A stretch of DNA of 64,000 bases, taken from the NCBI RefSeq assembly GCF_034140825.1, contig NC_089039.1:28470501-28534500 (forward strand), read 5' to 3'. This DNA is from Oryza sativa Japonica Group. Its lineage: Eukaryota; Streptophyta; Magnoliopsida; Poales; Poaceae. Each line of letters begins with the position of its first letter. Position 1 is the stretch's first letter. Shown here in pieces: positions 11,246-21,700 of the stretch. A program made the translations under genes and the position numbers. The notes beneath the pieces were generated by a model. That model was not told the DNA's origin. It saw nothing but the letters and a program-made list of their open reading frames with translations, and did no database searches.

Positions 11246-12899
11246 ATGCAGTATACGGTGGAAGGGAGCGGCGGCGGCGGCGTGCAGACGGTGGAGGCGG
11301 CGGTGCGCAAGGGGCCCTGGACGATGGAGGAGGACCTCAGCCTCGTCAACTACATCGCCGCCAACGGCGAGGGCGCGTGGAACACCCTCGCCCGCGCCGC
11401 CGGTACAGTGGCTGTGGCATGGCATCCATATGCTCCTTGTCAACTGATTGGTCCTTAACCATTAGTGATGATAAAAGACAATTACCATTATAACCTTCTA
11501 GCTTTTATACCTGGCCCACACTCTTAAGTACCTTTGCATCTGTACCTTCTATCTTAGCTCTAATATATACCAAGCATAGTAGAAAATCTCTCTCTCTCTA
11601 TATATATATATATATCTTCACGCCATCAAGCTGCAGGGCTTAACCGTACCGGGAAGAGCTGCCGGCTGCGGTGGCTGAACTACCTGCGACCCGACGTGCG
11701 GCGCGGCAACATCACGCCGGAGGAGCACACGCTCATCGTCGAGCTACAGGCCAGATGGGGCAACAGGTAACGCACATTAACTCGATCGCCTCCATCGCAA
11801 AATATTGCTATGACATACAGCATTTATGATTCCGAGATGGTCTTCCGTTTCGGGCTCTGGCGGAATGACGGTTTTCACGAAATCCGGTACAAAGCCGGTA
11901 GATTCCGAACAAATTTCGTAAACCAAACTTTAAATACAACTTCCCTGAGTTTACCGATAAGCTCGCGAAAACCGGTCAGATTTGTTAAATTCCGAGCAAA
12001 ATCATCGAAATTTCATCAGTAACTAGAAAAAGAGGTAAACTGAGATTGTTTTTCTTTTTTTAATTTGTTATTCTTTTCTTTCGTACTGTAAATTTCAGTA
12101 AATACATGGAATACATCTTTTTTTTATTTTATAAATATCATACTATTTATAAGATTTTATTTAATTTTTTTTTCCTTTTTTATCAATTCAAATTTGAATT
12201 TGGATGAAACTCATCAAAATCTCAGACATCTTCTATTTTGGAGCCTCGTCGAAACCTCGAAATTTCGCGAAATTCGACCGGTTTTCGTTGGAATTGTGAA
12301 CCCTAACGACACATGCTAATATTACGAATCTACGTATATATATATCCAAAATTATAGTATTAGTATGTCTCATTTAGTACTGGCTGACAAAATTTTGGAA
12401 GGGATCATCGATAGATTGATCACTTGGATTCTTCAGGTGGTCCAAGATTGCAAGGTACCTTCCTGGCCGGACCGACAACGAGGTCAAGAACTTCTGGAGG
12501 ACCAAGATACAGAAGAAGCACAGGAAAAGCACTGACGGAATTTACGCGACGACGACGAGCGAAAGCATCATGCCTGCGGCTACAGTGCACCAGAACACGG
12601 TGGCCGAGGACCAAGGCAGCAGCAGCGTCTCCGGCCGGACCACCACCGCCACCGTCGCCGTCACGCAGGAGTACGCCACTGAGGCGCCGCCGCCGAGCGG
12701 CATGAGTAGTGGTAGCTACTTGGACCAGCTGCAGCCAGGCTACGCGAGCTCAATCCATGGAGGACAAGATGGCGGTGCTGCTGCCGCCGCCGCTGGTGAC
12801 GTCGTCGTCTCCGACGAGTTCTTGGCAGCGTCGAGCGACAACTTCTGGGCCCTCGAGGATTTGTGGCCCACGGTGCAGTCTCTCCACGGCAATTGCTGA
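11246..12899 (+). CDS. R2R3-MYB transcription factor (MYB21/MYB62-like clade)
   Basis: Nuclear DNA-binding regulator of 249 residues from three exons: 11246-11402, 11637-11766 and 12437-12899. The two introns sit at the positions usual for plant R2R3-MYBs. R2 (about 22-73) has W25, W45 and W65. R3 (about 76-124) has I78 in place of the first tryptophan, then W97 and W116. The stretches [20 protein letters not shown] and [18 protein letters not shown] are typical of subgroups 19/20, which in Arabidopsis act in stamen maturation, jasmonate response or phosphate stress. The C-terminus ends with an acidic-aromatic motif ([14 protein letters not shown]) resembling the activation motif of the MYB21/24 group. 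The start is the first ATG after the TATA box. A Helitron-like element starts 45 bp after the stop codon. The exact orthologue is not settled. Confidence 0.92.
11591..11615. repeat. TC/TA microsatellite in MYB intron 1
   Basis: A (TC)n run passes into a (TA)n run just 5' of the intron acceptor at 11636. It is a simple repeat likely to vary in length between accessions. Confidence 0.7.
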
Positions 12900-12943
12900 A
12901 TGGATCATGGGTGATTGTGTTCGATCATGTAGGCCATAGCAAA

Positions 12944-13880
12944 TCTATCTATTAACTTATCAAAGAAATAGAAAAAATAGCCTTCACATTCGCTCTCACG
13001 GCTTAAAAATTCCCACATTAATCGGAGAAAAAGAAAAATAGAGTCCATATAGAAATACAATTTAGAAATAGTTGAAATTCGGAATTAAAAAATAAGAAAT
13101 ATTAGAAGATAAGACTAGAGTACATATAGAAATACAATTTACAAATAGTTGAAATTCGGAATTCAAAAATAAGGAATATTAGAAGAGGAAACTGGAGTCT
13201 ATATAGAAATACAATTAAGAAATAATAGAAATTCAGAATTAAAAATAAGGAATATTATAAGTAGAGTATAGAGTCCATATAGAAATACAATTAAGAAATA
13301 ATAGAAATTCGGAATTAAAAATAAGGAATATTAGAATTAGAGTATAGAGTCCATATAAGAATTTAAAACTAACTAAAATTCAGAATAAACATAATAAAAT
13401 TAAAAGTAGAGTTTAGAGTTCGTATAAAAATACAATTTACAAATAACTAAAATTCGAAATTAAAAAAAAGGAAGAAGAGTATAAAGTCAATATAAGAATG
13501 CAATTTAGAAGTAACTAAAATTCGAAATTATAAATTAAAGAATATTGAAATATGAGTTTAGAGTCCATATAGAAATACAATTAAAAATAATAAAATTTTA
13601 GAATTAAAAATAAATAATATTAGAAGAAGAGCCTAGAGTCTATATAGGAATATAATTTACAAATAACTAAAATTTGATATTAAAAATAATTAATAACTAA
13701 CACGTATATAAAATACAATATGAATACTATACATTAGTAGTTTCGTAAAGGTAGTACAAAATTTAAAATTATGTTGTCATTTTAATATATTTCAATAATA
13801 CATTGAGAAAACATATATGTTATTATGTGACAAAATATAATGATGCTAGCCACGCAATCTGCGCGGGCCACCATGCTAGT
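12944..13880 (+). mobile_element. Non-autonomous Helitron-like element
   Basis: The 3' end has the Helitron signature: a hairpin with arms CCaCGCA / TGCGcGG (about 13850-13867), then the terminus CTAGT (CTRRT rule) at 13876-13880, followed by T. The 5' end TCTATCTATTAAC follows an A, matching A|TC...CTRRT|T insertion without target duplication. The interior is AT-rich, carries no Rep/helicase frame, and is mostly a nine-unit minisatellite. It lies 45 bp past the MYB stop, so it probably forms part of that gene's 3' UTR or terminator region. The 5' boundary is less certain than the 3' one. Confidence 0.7.
13041..13700 (+). repeat. Minisatellite, about nine 68-78 bp units
   Basis: Units begin with versions of AGAGTCCATATAGAAATACA (near 13041, 13115, 13193, 13268, 13344, 13413, 13481, 13558, 13633). 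They continue with AATAACTAAAATTCGGAATT and an ATTAGAAG-type end. Units 1-4 are close to one another and units 5-9 more diverged. The array fills most of the Helitron-like element. Confidence 0.8.
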
Positions 13881-14077
13881 TAGCAAAGTATCTGTATATG
13901 CACATCAATTCTTCAAAGGAAATGTATAAACCGGAATGTATGATTTGGCAAATCCAGTTATTCAATTCTTGCAGCGAAACAACGATGATACAAAATGTCT
14001 CGAGGTGTAATGCAACACAAAAAATTGAGCAAGATTTGGGTGTCCTAGTAGCCTAGTGCGTGTGTTCGTCAGGGAGG

Positions 14078-14617
14078 TCAGGCGATTGACACCTTGGCGC
14101 CGACCTCCTCGAGCTGCTTCTTGGCCTCCTCGGCCTCCTCCTTGCTCACGGCCTCCTTGGCCTTCTTGGGGAGACCCTCGATGAGGTCCTTGGCCTCCTT
14201 GAGCGCCAGGTTCGTCAGCGCGCGCACCACCTTGATGGTCGCGATGCGCGCGCTGCTCGGCACCTCCTCGATCACCACGTCGAACTCCGTCTTCTCGGCG
14301 GGCGCGCCGTCCTCGCCGCCGCCCGCGGCGCCGGGCGCCGCGACGACCGCGGCGGGCGCGAACGCGGCCGCGGACACGCCGAGGCGCTCCTGGAGGTGGT
14401 CCACGAGGCCCCTGGCCTCCTCCAGGGTGAGCCCCGCGATGGCGTCCCCGAGCTCGAGCACCTTGGGGGAAGAAGCCGCCGTGGAGTTGCAGGCGACGGA
14501 GTGGCGGCCGCCGCCGCGGCCGCGGGTGGTGAACCGGAGCGCCGCGGGAGCGGAGGAGGCGGTGCGGACGTGGAAGAGGGGTAGGGTGGAGGAGACGGCG
14601 GTGGAAGCCATGGCCAT
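14078..14617 (-). CDS. RPL12: Plastid 50S ribosomal protein L12 (bL12c), nuclear-encoded
   Basis: Stalk protein of the chloroplast large ribosomal subunit, which recruits translation factors. It is a single exon of 179 residues. The start is the first of two ATGs three residues apart (MAMAST). The upstream continuation of the frame is untranslated leader, since it shows no conserved content. Residues 1-42 form a Ser/Ala/Arg-rich transit peptide. The dimerising N-terminal domain follows (KVLELGDAIAGLTLEEARGL, 52-71), then an Ala/Pro/Gly hinge (84-103). The factor-binding C-terminal domain (about 108-179) carries KVVRALTNLALKEAKDLIEG and KKAKEAVSKEEAEEAKKQL and ends GAKVSIA. Length and domain order match the family. 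It is convergent with the MYB gene. The ACTA/CCTA-poor leader shows no clear TATA box. Confidence 0.95.
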   Translation of the reverse strand: MAMASTAVSSTLPLFHVRTASSAPAALRFTTRGRGGGRHSVACNSTAASSPKVLELGDAIAGLTLEEARGLVDHLQERLGVSAAAFAPAAVVAAPGAAGGGEDGAPAEKTEFDVVIEEVPSSARIATIKVVRALTNLALKEAKDLIEGLPKKAKEAVSKEEAEEAKKQLEEVGAKVSIA

Positions 14618-14993
14618 GGCGAGCTCGCGGGTTCCTGGATGGCGCGCTCTGCTCTGCGACGGGGAGAGGAGAAAAACGCGGGAGGAGGGCGCGCGCGATA
14701 AGATAAGGCGTAGATGGGTTCGAGTGCGATGTGGCCACACCTCCCGTGTTCTACAGCCGTTGGATCTGAGATGGACGGCCAGGAATAACTCAGAAACTTG
14801 CCTATGCCTGACGTGGCATTTCGAGCTGTTCAAATTATTGTCAAAAATAACATTTCCAAAATTTAGCAATGGCCAAATTTTAGTACGCTGATAACATCCC
14901 CAACATTACCAATAGTATTAAATAACAAAATAAATATTTATTAATTTACTAAAATTATATAGTTCAAAATAACATCCATCTAAACAGGTCCTC
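14618..14993. other. Upstream region of L12, no other gene
   Basis: This holds the L12 leader and promoter on the minus strand. The long frames running through it in both directions are extensions of the GC-rich L12 exon and carry no conserved content. Confidence 0.5.
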
Positions 14994-15336
14994 CTGAGAG
15001 TGGATTTTGATCCCTTGAGGGGTTTGTATCTCGCTCAAATGGTTATAAAAAAATATAAAAAAAATTTAGAAGATGTATCAACATGTGATATATTACTCTA
15101 GAAACATACCAGTTCAAATTGAATTTCTACATCTCACAAAAAAAAAATTAAACTACAGCTAGTTAACATATATTCACAGTAAAATTTATTTTTTTGTTAT
15201 GAGATTTAGAAGTTAAATTTGAACTTACATGTTTGTGGAGTGGTATATCACATGTTAATATATCTTCTTAATTTTTTTTAATTTTTTTCATAACCATTTG
15301 AGTGACATGTAACCACAAGGGGACAAATAGTCTCCC
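14994..15336. repeat. Foldback MITE with about 150-bp inverted arms (copy 1)
   Basis: The left arm contains CTCAAATGGTTATAAAAAAA and ATCAACATGTGATATATTAC. The right arm carries inverted equivalents (TTCATAACCATTTGAGTGAC and GTATATCACATGTTAATATA). The two arms nearly fill the element. A diverged relative lies at about 43540-43818. Confidence 0.75.
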
Positions 15337-15705
15337 TTCCATCGTACTTTTGCACTCTCTATCTACTGCCTAATGACACACACTGCCAAGCGATCCTTCT
15401 TTGTTCTGCTCAAGATTCATGCAGAAAAGGACCAGATTAGCATTCAGTAACAACTTTTCAACCTCTGGCTTGAACAAAAATCCATTCTCTGTCTTTTGCT
15501 GTGCACAATGTGTCAGAAAAAAGTGCTAGGATCCTTGGCTTTGTCATGGCCAAAAAGGGGAAATTTGGAAAGTAGCAAAGTTCCAATCCTCCCCTTCCAC
15601 ACTAACCCCAGCCTTTAAGCTCACTCCAAGCATATTTACCCAAGTGATATTAAGTAGCCTCCAAATTGTTCTTAGCTCTCTCTGCACTAAGCACAGGTTT
15701 GCGTG

Positions 15706-16065
15706 ATGTCGATGTCCTCGCCGGCGACGCCTCTTCTGGCCGGCGGCGCGCACGCCATGCGGCCGCCGCGGCAGGACACGTCGGCGGCGGCGGCGGCCGG
15801 GGCCACCGGCGGGGGCGGGTCGTACACGCCGGTGTTCATCGTGCTGGGCGTCATCGCGGCGCTGCTGGTGATCTCCTGCATCGTGGGGCAGGTCTGCACC
15901 AAGAAGCACCTGCGGCCGCGGCCGCGCCCGGACCGCGTCGCCTACTACGACGACGACATGGAGGGCGGCTTCGTCCACGGCGGCGGCGGCCCGGGCGCCA
16001 TTGCCAAGATGGAGGCCGCCGCGCCGCCGGCGACGTCGGTCGAGGCGCCGCCGCCGGCGGCCTGA
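15706..16065 (+). CDS. Small single-pass membrane protein, function unknown
   Basis: This is 119 residues in one exon. I chose the ATG at 15706 because the frame upstream offers only GTG. A Ser/Ala/Gly-rich N-terminus (1-40) precedes one clear transmembrane segment (residues 43-64, VFIVLGVIAALLVISCIVGQ). A basic stop-transfer patch follows (TKKHLRPRPRP, 65-75), then an acidic turn (YYDDDMEGG) and a Gly/Ala/Pro-rich tail. The positive-inside rule predicts that the C-terminal tail is cytosolic. No named domain is recognised, though small plant proteins of this layout are common. The GC-rich codon use matches genuine rice single-exon genes, which is the main support beyond the membrane segment. 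Confidence 0.65.
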   Translation: MSMSSPATPLLAGGAHAMRPPRQDTSAAAAAGATGGGGSYTPVFIVLGVIAALLVISCIVGQVCTKKHLRPRPRPDRVAYYDDDMEGGFVHGGGGPGAIAKMEAAAPPATSVEAPPPAA

Positions 16066-18360
16066 TCGTTCGGTCGCCATGTACAGATGCTTGTTCATTC
16101 TGTAGGTAGTTATCCCTGAAATTTTCATGTGAAAAATTTCTTCGTCTCAAACAGCTGTAAAGGAGGTGATTAGATTGTGAATAAGACATGAATCAGGTTC
16201 TAATTTGATAAGATGTTCTGCTGGTGAAATCACATATTCGTTGCAAAATATACCATGTCTGAACAAGTTTGAACTCCACGGAAGGCAAAAATTTGACGAC
16301 TGCGAAAGCAAGTCCTGCAGAAAATGTTCCACTTTTCCAATTTCAACGCAACACGAAATACACAAATCCTTAGCATACATCAGGTTAATAATTTTGCCAA
16401 AAAAAATGGTGAAAAATGCAAGAACAGATCAACAGAGGAAGAGGCCAGCAAGCAGGACAGAGAGTAGGGTTCTTGTGTGGCTTCAGAAGGTTAGCACCTG
16501 CTCATCATTGTCAGAGTCATCGAGGTCAAAGACAGCAGAGCAGCAGATTATTCGCACGGTCTAGTGTAATTAACTAGATAGGGACGCAAATTACCTTATC
16601 CTATGCATGTCTGAGGCAACAATGCACATGAACTGGGATGCTGCAGAGCATTGCTCACATCTGACAGCGCCACACCTGGATCTGGATCTGACCGATCTGG
16701 TCGGCAGCAGCAAGGCAAATTCAGTATACTAATCTCTGTTTACCTGCACCGATTAGAAAACAATCATCAAATCAAACCTAGTGGAAGCTTAGTACATCAG
16801 AGAGATATTTTTCTCTGAGATATTCCTGACTCCAAGCAACACCATGCATGCATTTGCACAGCATGAAACAACTATTAATCCTCCCCTGTTTTTCCGATGA
16901 GCCGTTGTAAAAAAGAAAAAAAAAAGAACTCTTATTCTCTCCGCTGAATTCGGGCTCTTCTTCCCGTTGCGATCTTGAATGGCGGAGGCGTCGTCTCCGC
17001 TTCCGGCTGAGCAACACCTACACGGATCGTCGAAGCTGAAGCTTTCGGTGGTGTTGGGTTCTTCCATTCTCTGACGGCACGGCAGCAACGACGTCCATGG
17101 ATCAGGAAACTGCAGTTACAATGATCTCCCGCTCCAAGTAAGTACACCAATCTACTCTTCCTCGATCATCTCTATCTCTTTCTGTTCCACTCGATTTAAG
17201 GCGTTTGATTGGAAATGTGATCAAACCATCAAATTCAGTGAATGTGGCGACAATGTATTACATGCATGAGCTGCCATCTGGGCGTCTGCAGCTAATGGTG
17301 CTGAAAGCCTGAATCTACGATCTCACTCACTGAATTTCGAACAAGATATATGCTTCTTTAAGCCTGTGATTTTCTTACCTTTCCGGCCGCTACGATCCGA
17401 AAAGCATGACATGATCACTTGCAGTGTATGGGCAGAAATGCAGGAATTGCTAGGTGCTACTAGCTAGCTTTTTGCCCATGTACCTCGACATGTGTGAATT
17501 GTGATCAACGGACAGACAGATATACAGTATAGCCCCTTCCTAACTTGATTGCCATGTACTGCTCGTAGATTTTATCTGCTACTACATATTAGCTTTTGTA
17601 ACGATTGGTAGCTAGCACTCTCATATTTTGATCAGCAATAGTAATTACAACTCTGAAAAACCTCTGAAACAGGTAGGACATCGTATAGGCCTAATATGTT
17701 CTTTTTAATTAAGGTGTGGAGTGACCATAAGCCTAGCTAACTTCTCACAACGAAAATATTTTTGGTCAATGCACTAGTTGATTAATTATCGATCGATTCC
17801 CCCTTAGCTTGGCCATATATGCTACTACAACACACTCAAAGATATTTTTTCATGTGAATAAACTATCTCAATATTTCCATTTTCCATATAATCTTTGATC
17901 AGTTTTTGCTTACATACGCATTATTTTCTGAGCTTATATACACAAGATTTTCCGGTCAAAATATTCTAGGAATTGATAAATGCAATGTGCACGCCGAGCA
18001 GAGATCAGAAGTTCAGAACCATCAGATTCGGTCCACTCCCGACATGTTCCACACATGCACAGATGCACTGATGCCCCCTCTCGGATGCAGCACGCGTACA
18101 CAGATCTTCCTCCTCCAGCCATTTTTCCAGACAACCATGCATCTTGTTTTATCATTGATCCAATAATGACATGCAGAAAAAAGTCATTGCTTGCACAGTT
18201 GCATTTGTCCTTGTCCAGCATCTGATCAACGTACTTGTCCCAAAGCCCCCTGCAATCTCTGAATCTGATGATCAACTCACTCAGGCCCCCCCATACTCAC
18301 ACAGTCACAAACAACTCTCTTTCTCTCACTCTGAATGAACTCTCACGTCAGTACTAATGC
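16066..18360. other. Mostly non-coding; possible small minus-strand gene near 16.5-17.1 kb
   Basis: No certain gene is present. On the minus strand a frame from about 17058 (MEEPNTTESFSFDDP) begins in a good start context and has protein-like composition. Another, ending near 16485, reads AVFDLDDSDNDEQVLTF then stop, after a possible AG acceptor. They could be first and last exons of one short gene, but no middle exon links them convincingly. On the plus strand an ATG at 17097 opens a 14-codon frame running into a GT-like donor. None of these is strong enough to call as a CDS. Confidence 0.3.
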
Positions 18361-18710
18361 ATGGATGCATGTGAAGTAGTATTGCTGGGTCCTGGAACAA
18401 CAAGGGGAATCAGACAGCGGATCGAGAGATGTTGGCAGCTACAGTTCCCAGCTGTACTAGAGCCTGTGAATACTGACGTGTTGGCACAGTGGCTAGATCA
18501 AAACGCACAGCCACTTTGCTCAGAAATGGCGCCCTGCACTGCACGGCCTTCAACTCACGGGTACCCAACCCCTGTCCCCTCCCTTCCCAAAAGGCGTAGC
18601 CGCGACCAAAAGCGCCCCAACCTTGCAGTTTTCGAGCACTGTAGCTACCATGTCCTCTCTCCAAGTAAAAGAGATCAGTGTGACAATGGCAATGGCAATG
18701 GCATGGCCTC

Positions 18711-18732
18711 TCTCTCTCTCTCTCTCTCTCAC
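18711..18732. repeat. CT microsatellite
   Basis: A run of about eleven CT units lies some 460 bp before the start of the small Cys-rich gene at 19188. CT-rich tracts are common near plant transcription starts. Confidence 0.7.
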
Positions 18733-19187
18733 CTTCTGAATTCAAAGTTACTGCTTCTGCTGCTGCTGCGTCTCTGGCTGAGAGGGTTAAATTCAGCTTC
18801 GGCTTTGCTTCAGTGGAGAGGAGGAGATGGCCAAAACTGAGAAACATCTCTTCTCCTCTCGTGGCAGTGGCATGCATTTATAACCGTTGCTGTTTCCGGC
18901 TTTGCGATGCGACTGTGCTGCTAGCTAGCTGCTCGTTTGCTGACAGTAACAACGCTTTACCTGCCTCCCGGTCTGACGGATGCAGCGCATGCGTTACTAC
19001 TGCGACGTCGTAACTACTCAGCTCGCACCCGAACCCTACCTACAAAACGCTAGCAGCAAAGCTCGCCGTGTCACGTCGCGATCATTTCCTGCATCCTCTC
19101 GAGATCGCCGGCGAGTTCAGTGTGTGTGCCACTACAGCTACTAGCTCACTCGCTCGCTCACTGACGCGAATCGCGCATTGTTCAACT

Positions 19188-19706
19188 ATGAGCAGGGCCA
19201 TGCAGCTGCAGCGGCCACGGCGGTGGCGCGACGGCGACGGCGACGGGGAGGAGGGGCCCACGACGGCGGGCGGCGGCGGCGGTGTGGGGTGCAGGTGCCG
19301 GTCGTGCGCGGCGGTGATGCTCGCGGACTGCATCGCGCTGGGTTGCTGCCCGTGCGCGCTGGTCAGCATGCTGAGCCTAGCGCTCGTCAAGGCCCCGCTC
19401 GCCGTCGGCCGCCGCTGCGTCGGCCGCCTCAGGAGCCGGAGGCGGACGCTGCTGCACAACAAGCGCGTCCGCGACGTCGCCGCCACGTCGGCGGCCGCCG
19501 CCGGCGAGAAGAAGGCGATCGCGAAGCCAGAAGAAGAGCTAGAAGCCGCCGACATCGTCGCCAACGACGACGACACCGCGTCCGCCGCCGCTGCCACCGC
19601 CGGCGCGGGTGCCCCGACCGACGAGGACCTGGCGTGGCTGGAGGAGATGTACCAGATGGGTCACTGGGGCTTTGGCCGCGTGTCCATCTCGGGGAAAACC
19701 CCGTGA
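19188..19706 (+). CDS. Cys-rich small hydrophobic plant protein, function unknown
   Basis: This is 172 residues in one exon, starting at the ATG at 19188; the upstream frame is leader-like. A charged Gly-rich N-terminus (1-33) leads into a Cys-rich hydrophobic block. Cysteines stand at 35, 37, 40, 48, 53, 54 and 56 (GCRCRSC, then LGCCPCALVSMLSLAL). The block runs on to about residue 74 and could be a membrane anchor or palmitoylated segment. A basic patch (RRCVGRLRSRRR) and an Ala/Glu-rich linker follow. The last 25 residues end with GHWGFGRVSISG, a C-terminal motif I associate with an unnamed plant family having this same CxCxxC plus hydrophobic layout. No enzymatic domain is visible. The function is unknown. 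Confidence 0.75.
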   Translation: MSRAMQLQRPRRWRDGDGDGEEGPTTAGGGGGVGCRCRSCAAVMLADCIALGCCPCALVSMLSLALVKAPLAVGRRCVGRLRSRRRTLLHNKRVRDVAATSAAAAGEKKAIAKPEEELEAADIVANDDDTASAAAATAGAGAPTDEDLAWLEEMYQMGHWGFGRVSISGKTP

Positions 19707-20162
19707 GAAGCGCGCGCGCCACGCCTCGCCGCGCCGGCGCCGGATCGGATCAAGTCCACGCGACGCGCGCCCCGGCGGCGCAAGGCGCGGGAACGGGTCA
19801 ACGTAGTACGTGCAAAGGTTGCACCACTATTCGGTTTGATGTTTTCTCCAGCTGTTTTCGTGTACGATTGAATTTGTCGGGGTGCACACGCGCGCCCGTG
19901 TGGCCGTGTGCGCTGTGCGTGCGTGTGTGCGCGCCTCGCGCGCGCGTGTGGCTCTGGAAAGCGTGTGCTGCAGCCTTTCGCGCGCACGAATCTCAATGTA
20001 AAAAAGGTTCCCAACGGAAGCAGTTTCCGAAGTACTCATGGGCCCTCTCGTATCTGGCACTTACTGTAGCCCGTGCAACTGATGGGCCCGTTCTACTAGG
20101 CCGACGACTGGATCCATCAAACTTTTGTCGCGTAGGCGAACGTTAAAAAAAAGGAGAAAGTC
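19707..20162. other. 3' region of the Cys-rich gene
   Basis: GC-rich then G/T-rich sequence with CGCGCG and GTGTGTGCG runs. It is probably 3' UTR at first. No further gene is seen. Confidence 0.4.
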
Positions 20163-20415
20163 TAATATTAATCCCTCAATGTAGGTCTGATCATGTTCGT
20201 ATCTCTTAATAGCAAAAGGAATACATACTAGCATATCGACTATTAAAACAAGTGTAAAATGACTCCCTCAAAAGTTTTGAAGGCGAATTCCATTGACGTG
20301 GTTCGTTGACCTAATCAAACCAACGTCAAACATCTGATGGTATGCCACATGGTTTGCTGATGAGAGATACGAATTAAATTAGACCTATATTTCAGTGAGT
20401 CAAATTAAATTTATT
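20163..20415. repeat. Foldback repeat
   Basis: The left end (TTAATCCCTCAATGTAGGTC ... TTCGTATCTCT) and the right end (inverted: TTTGACTCACTGAAATATAG ... TTCGTATCTCTC) are imperfect inverted copies of about 60 bp. This is a common type of rice intergenic element. The boundaries are approximate. Confidence 0.55.
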
Positions 20416-20507
20416 TTATCTACAAAAGTAGATATGAATAAGAGTCAGCTCAAGCACCAGAGAGAACATCTTGGCCCATTAAACCCCTAAAAAATAAAGA
20501 GTTTGTG

Positions 20508-20790
20508 CTTGTTTGGTTCTCTACCGTACCAATTTATTGGTAGTGCCAAAGTCTAGGCAAACTTTGGCACTACCAAAATATTGGTAGGGTAAAATTATTT
20601 GGCTACCATTTGGATTGCTACCGATATAAAGTCAAATTCTTATAGTATAGTGAAGAAATTTCTAGAAAATGACCAAATAGTATAAGGGTACTACCAAATA
20701 TTTGGCTTCAATCCAAAATAACACGCATACTATTCAATTTGCCAATAAATTGGTAGGGTATGTTTTTGGTATCAAATCAAAACGGCCCTT
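20508..20790. repeat. MITE with ACCAATTTATTGGTAG palindromic arms
   Basis: The left arm TACCGTACCAATTTATTGGT and the right arm CCAATAAATTGGTAGGGTAT are inverted. Additional inner pairs (CCAAAATATTGGTAGGGTA / TACTACCAAATATTTGG) give a multi-stem foldback about 280 bp long. Confidence 0.65.
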
Positions 20791-21700
20791 TATTTCCTCC
20801 GAGGAAAAAATGCCTTTTATTTTACGGAAAGAAAACCCTGCAGAGCCGTTCGACTCTTTTGTGAATTCACGGGCTCACAGTATGTTGGTTGAGTAGCGTA
20901 TGTACTGCACAGTACATTTACATGTGCTGCCTTTGATTTTTTGCTGTTACCATGGCGTGCATCTTGAGTGAAACATACTTTACTTAGAACGGAGCAGATT
21001 ACCCGGGCGCCATGCCGTCAATCACACGCCATACAGATCAAACATCACAAGCATCGATCCTAGGACAAGCTAAACGGAACCCCAGAGCTGCTAATTTTTT
21101 TCTTTCCTTTTGTGTTGTTTCCCTTTCAGTTTCATCTTTTGCTTCTAGATCTAACCCAACAACGTCTTCTGATCTCGGTGGTAGGTGATCCATTTGGAGC
21201 TCAAGGAAGCAACAAGTAGAATAGATAGACAACAATAATTTTTTTTTAAAAAAAGGCTTGTAAGAGACACTAGAAAACGATGAGAAAAGCACATGGATCC
21301 AATCCATTCCGTTCCATTCCACTAGGATTCTTTGCTGTCCAGCTTGCATTCTATTTCCCTTCCATTGCATGCCAGCCTTTTCTTTTCTTTTCCTCTCCCA
21401 AATGGCAACTCAACTCAAGCATCGTCCGCCACGTGTCGCGTGGCCCACCGTGGCCCTCATGGGCCCACGCACCAACCGACCAACCAGCTCCCCCCTCTCA
21501 TCACTGGCGGGAGATTGGTGGGGCCCACCTGTCGGTTAGATTATGGGCCGTACCGGCCGTCACTTGTTGCTCGCGACGCGCAACCGCCCGTGGCCCACCT
21601 CACGCGCGCATCTCCCGCCTCCCTTTAGTTCCGCCGCCCCGTTGGCCACAGCGCAGCGCAGCTCGCGCCACAGAAAAACTCCACCACCACCAGCCACGCC
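20791..21700. other. Upstream region of the first DUF1645 gene
   Basis: No recognised gene is present. A minus-strand frame (about 21038-21370) includes a charged stretch but no known family motif. The last 300 bp carry many GGCCCA/TGGGCC and CCACGTG-type motifs (for example near 21420-21470), fitting a promoter. Confidence 0.4.

Noticed and set aside
13041-13700. CRISPR array
   Set aside because: The units are contiguous, diverged and AT-rich without unique spacers, and the sequence is clearly plant nuclear. It is a minisatellite.
14094-14891. 265-codon plus-strand frame antisense to L12
   Set aside because: High GC at third positions of L12 leaves the opposite strand open. The plus frame has no domain, while the minus frame is plainly L12.
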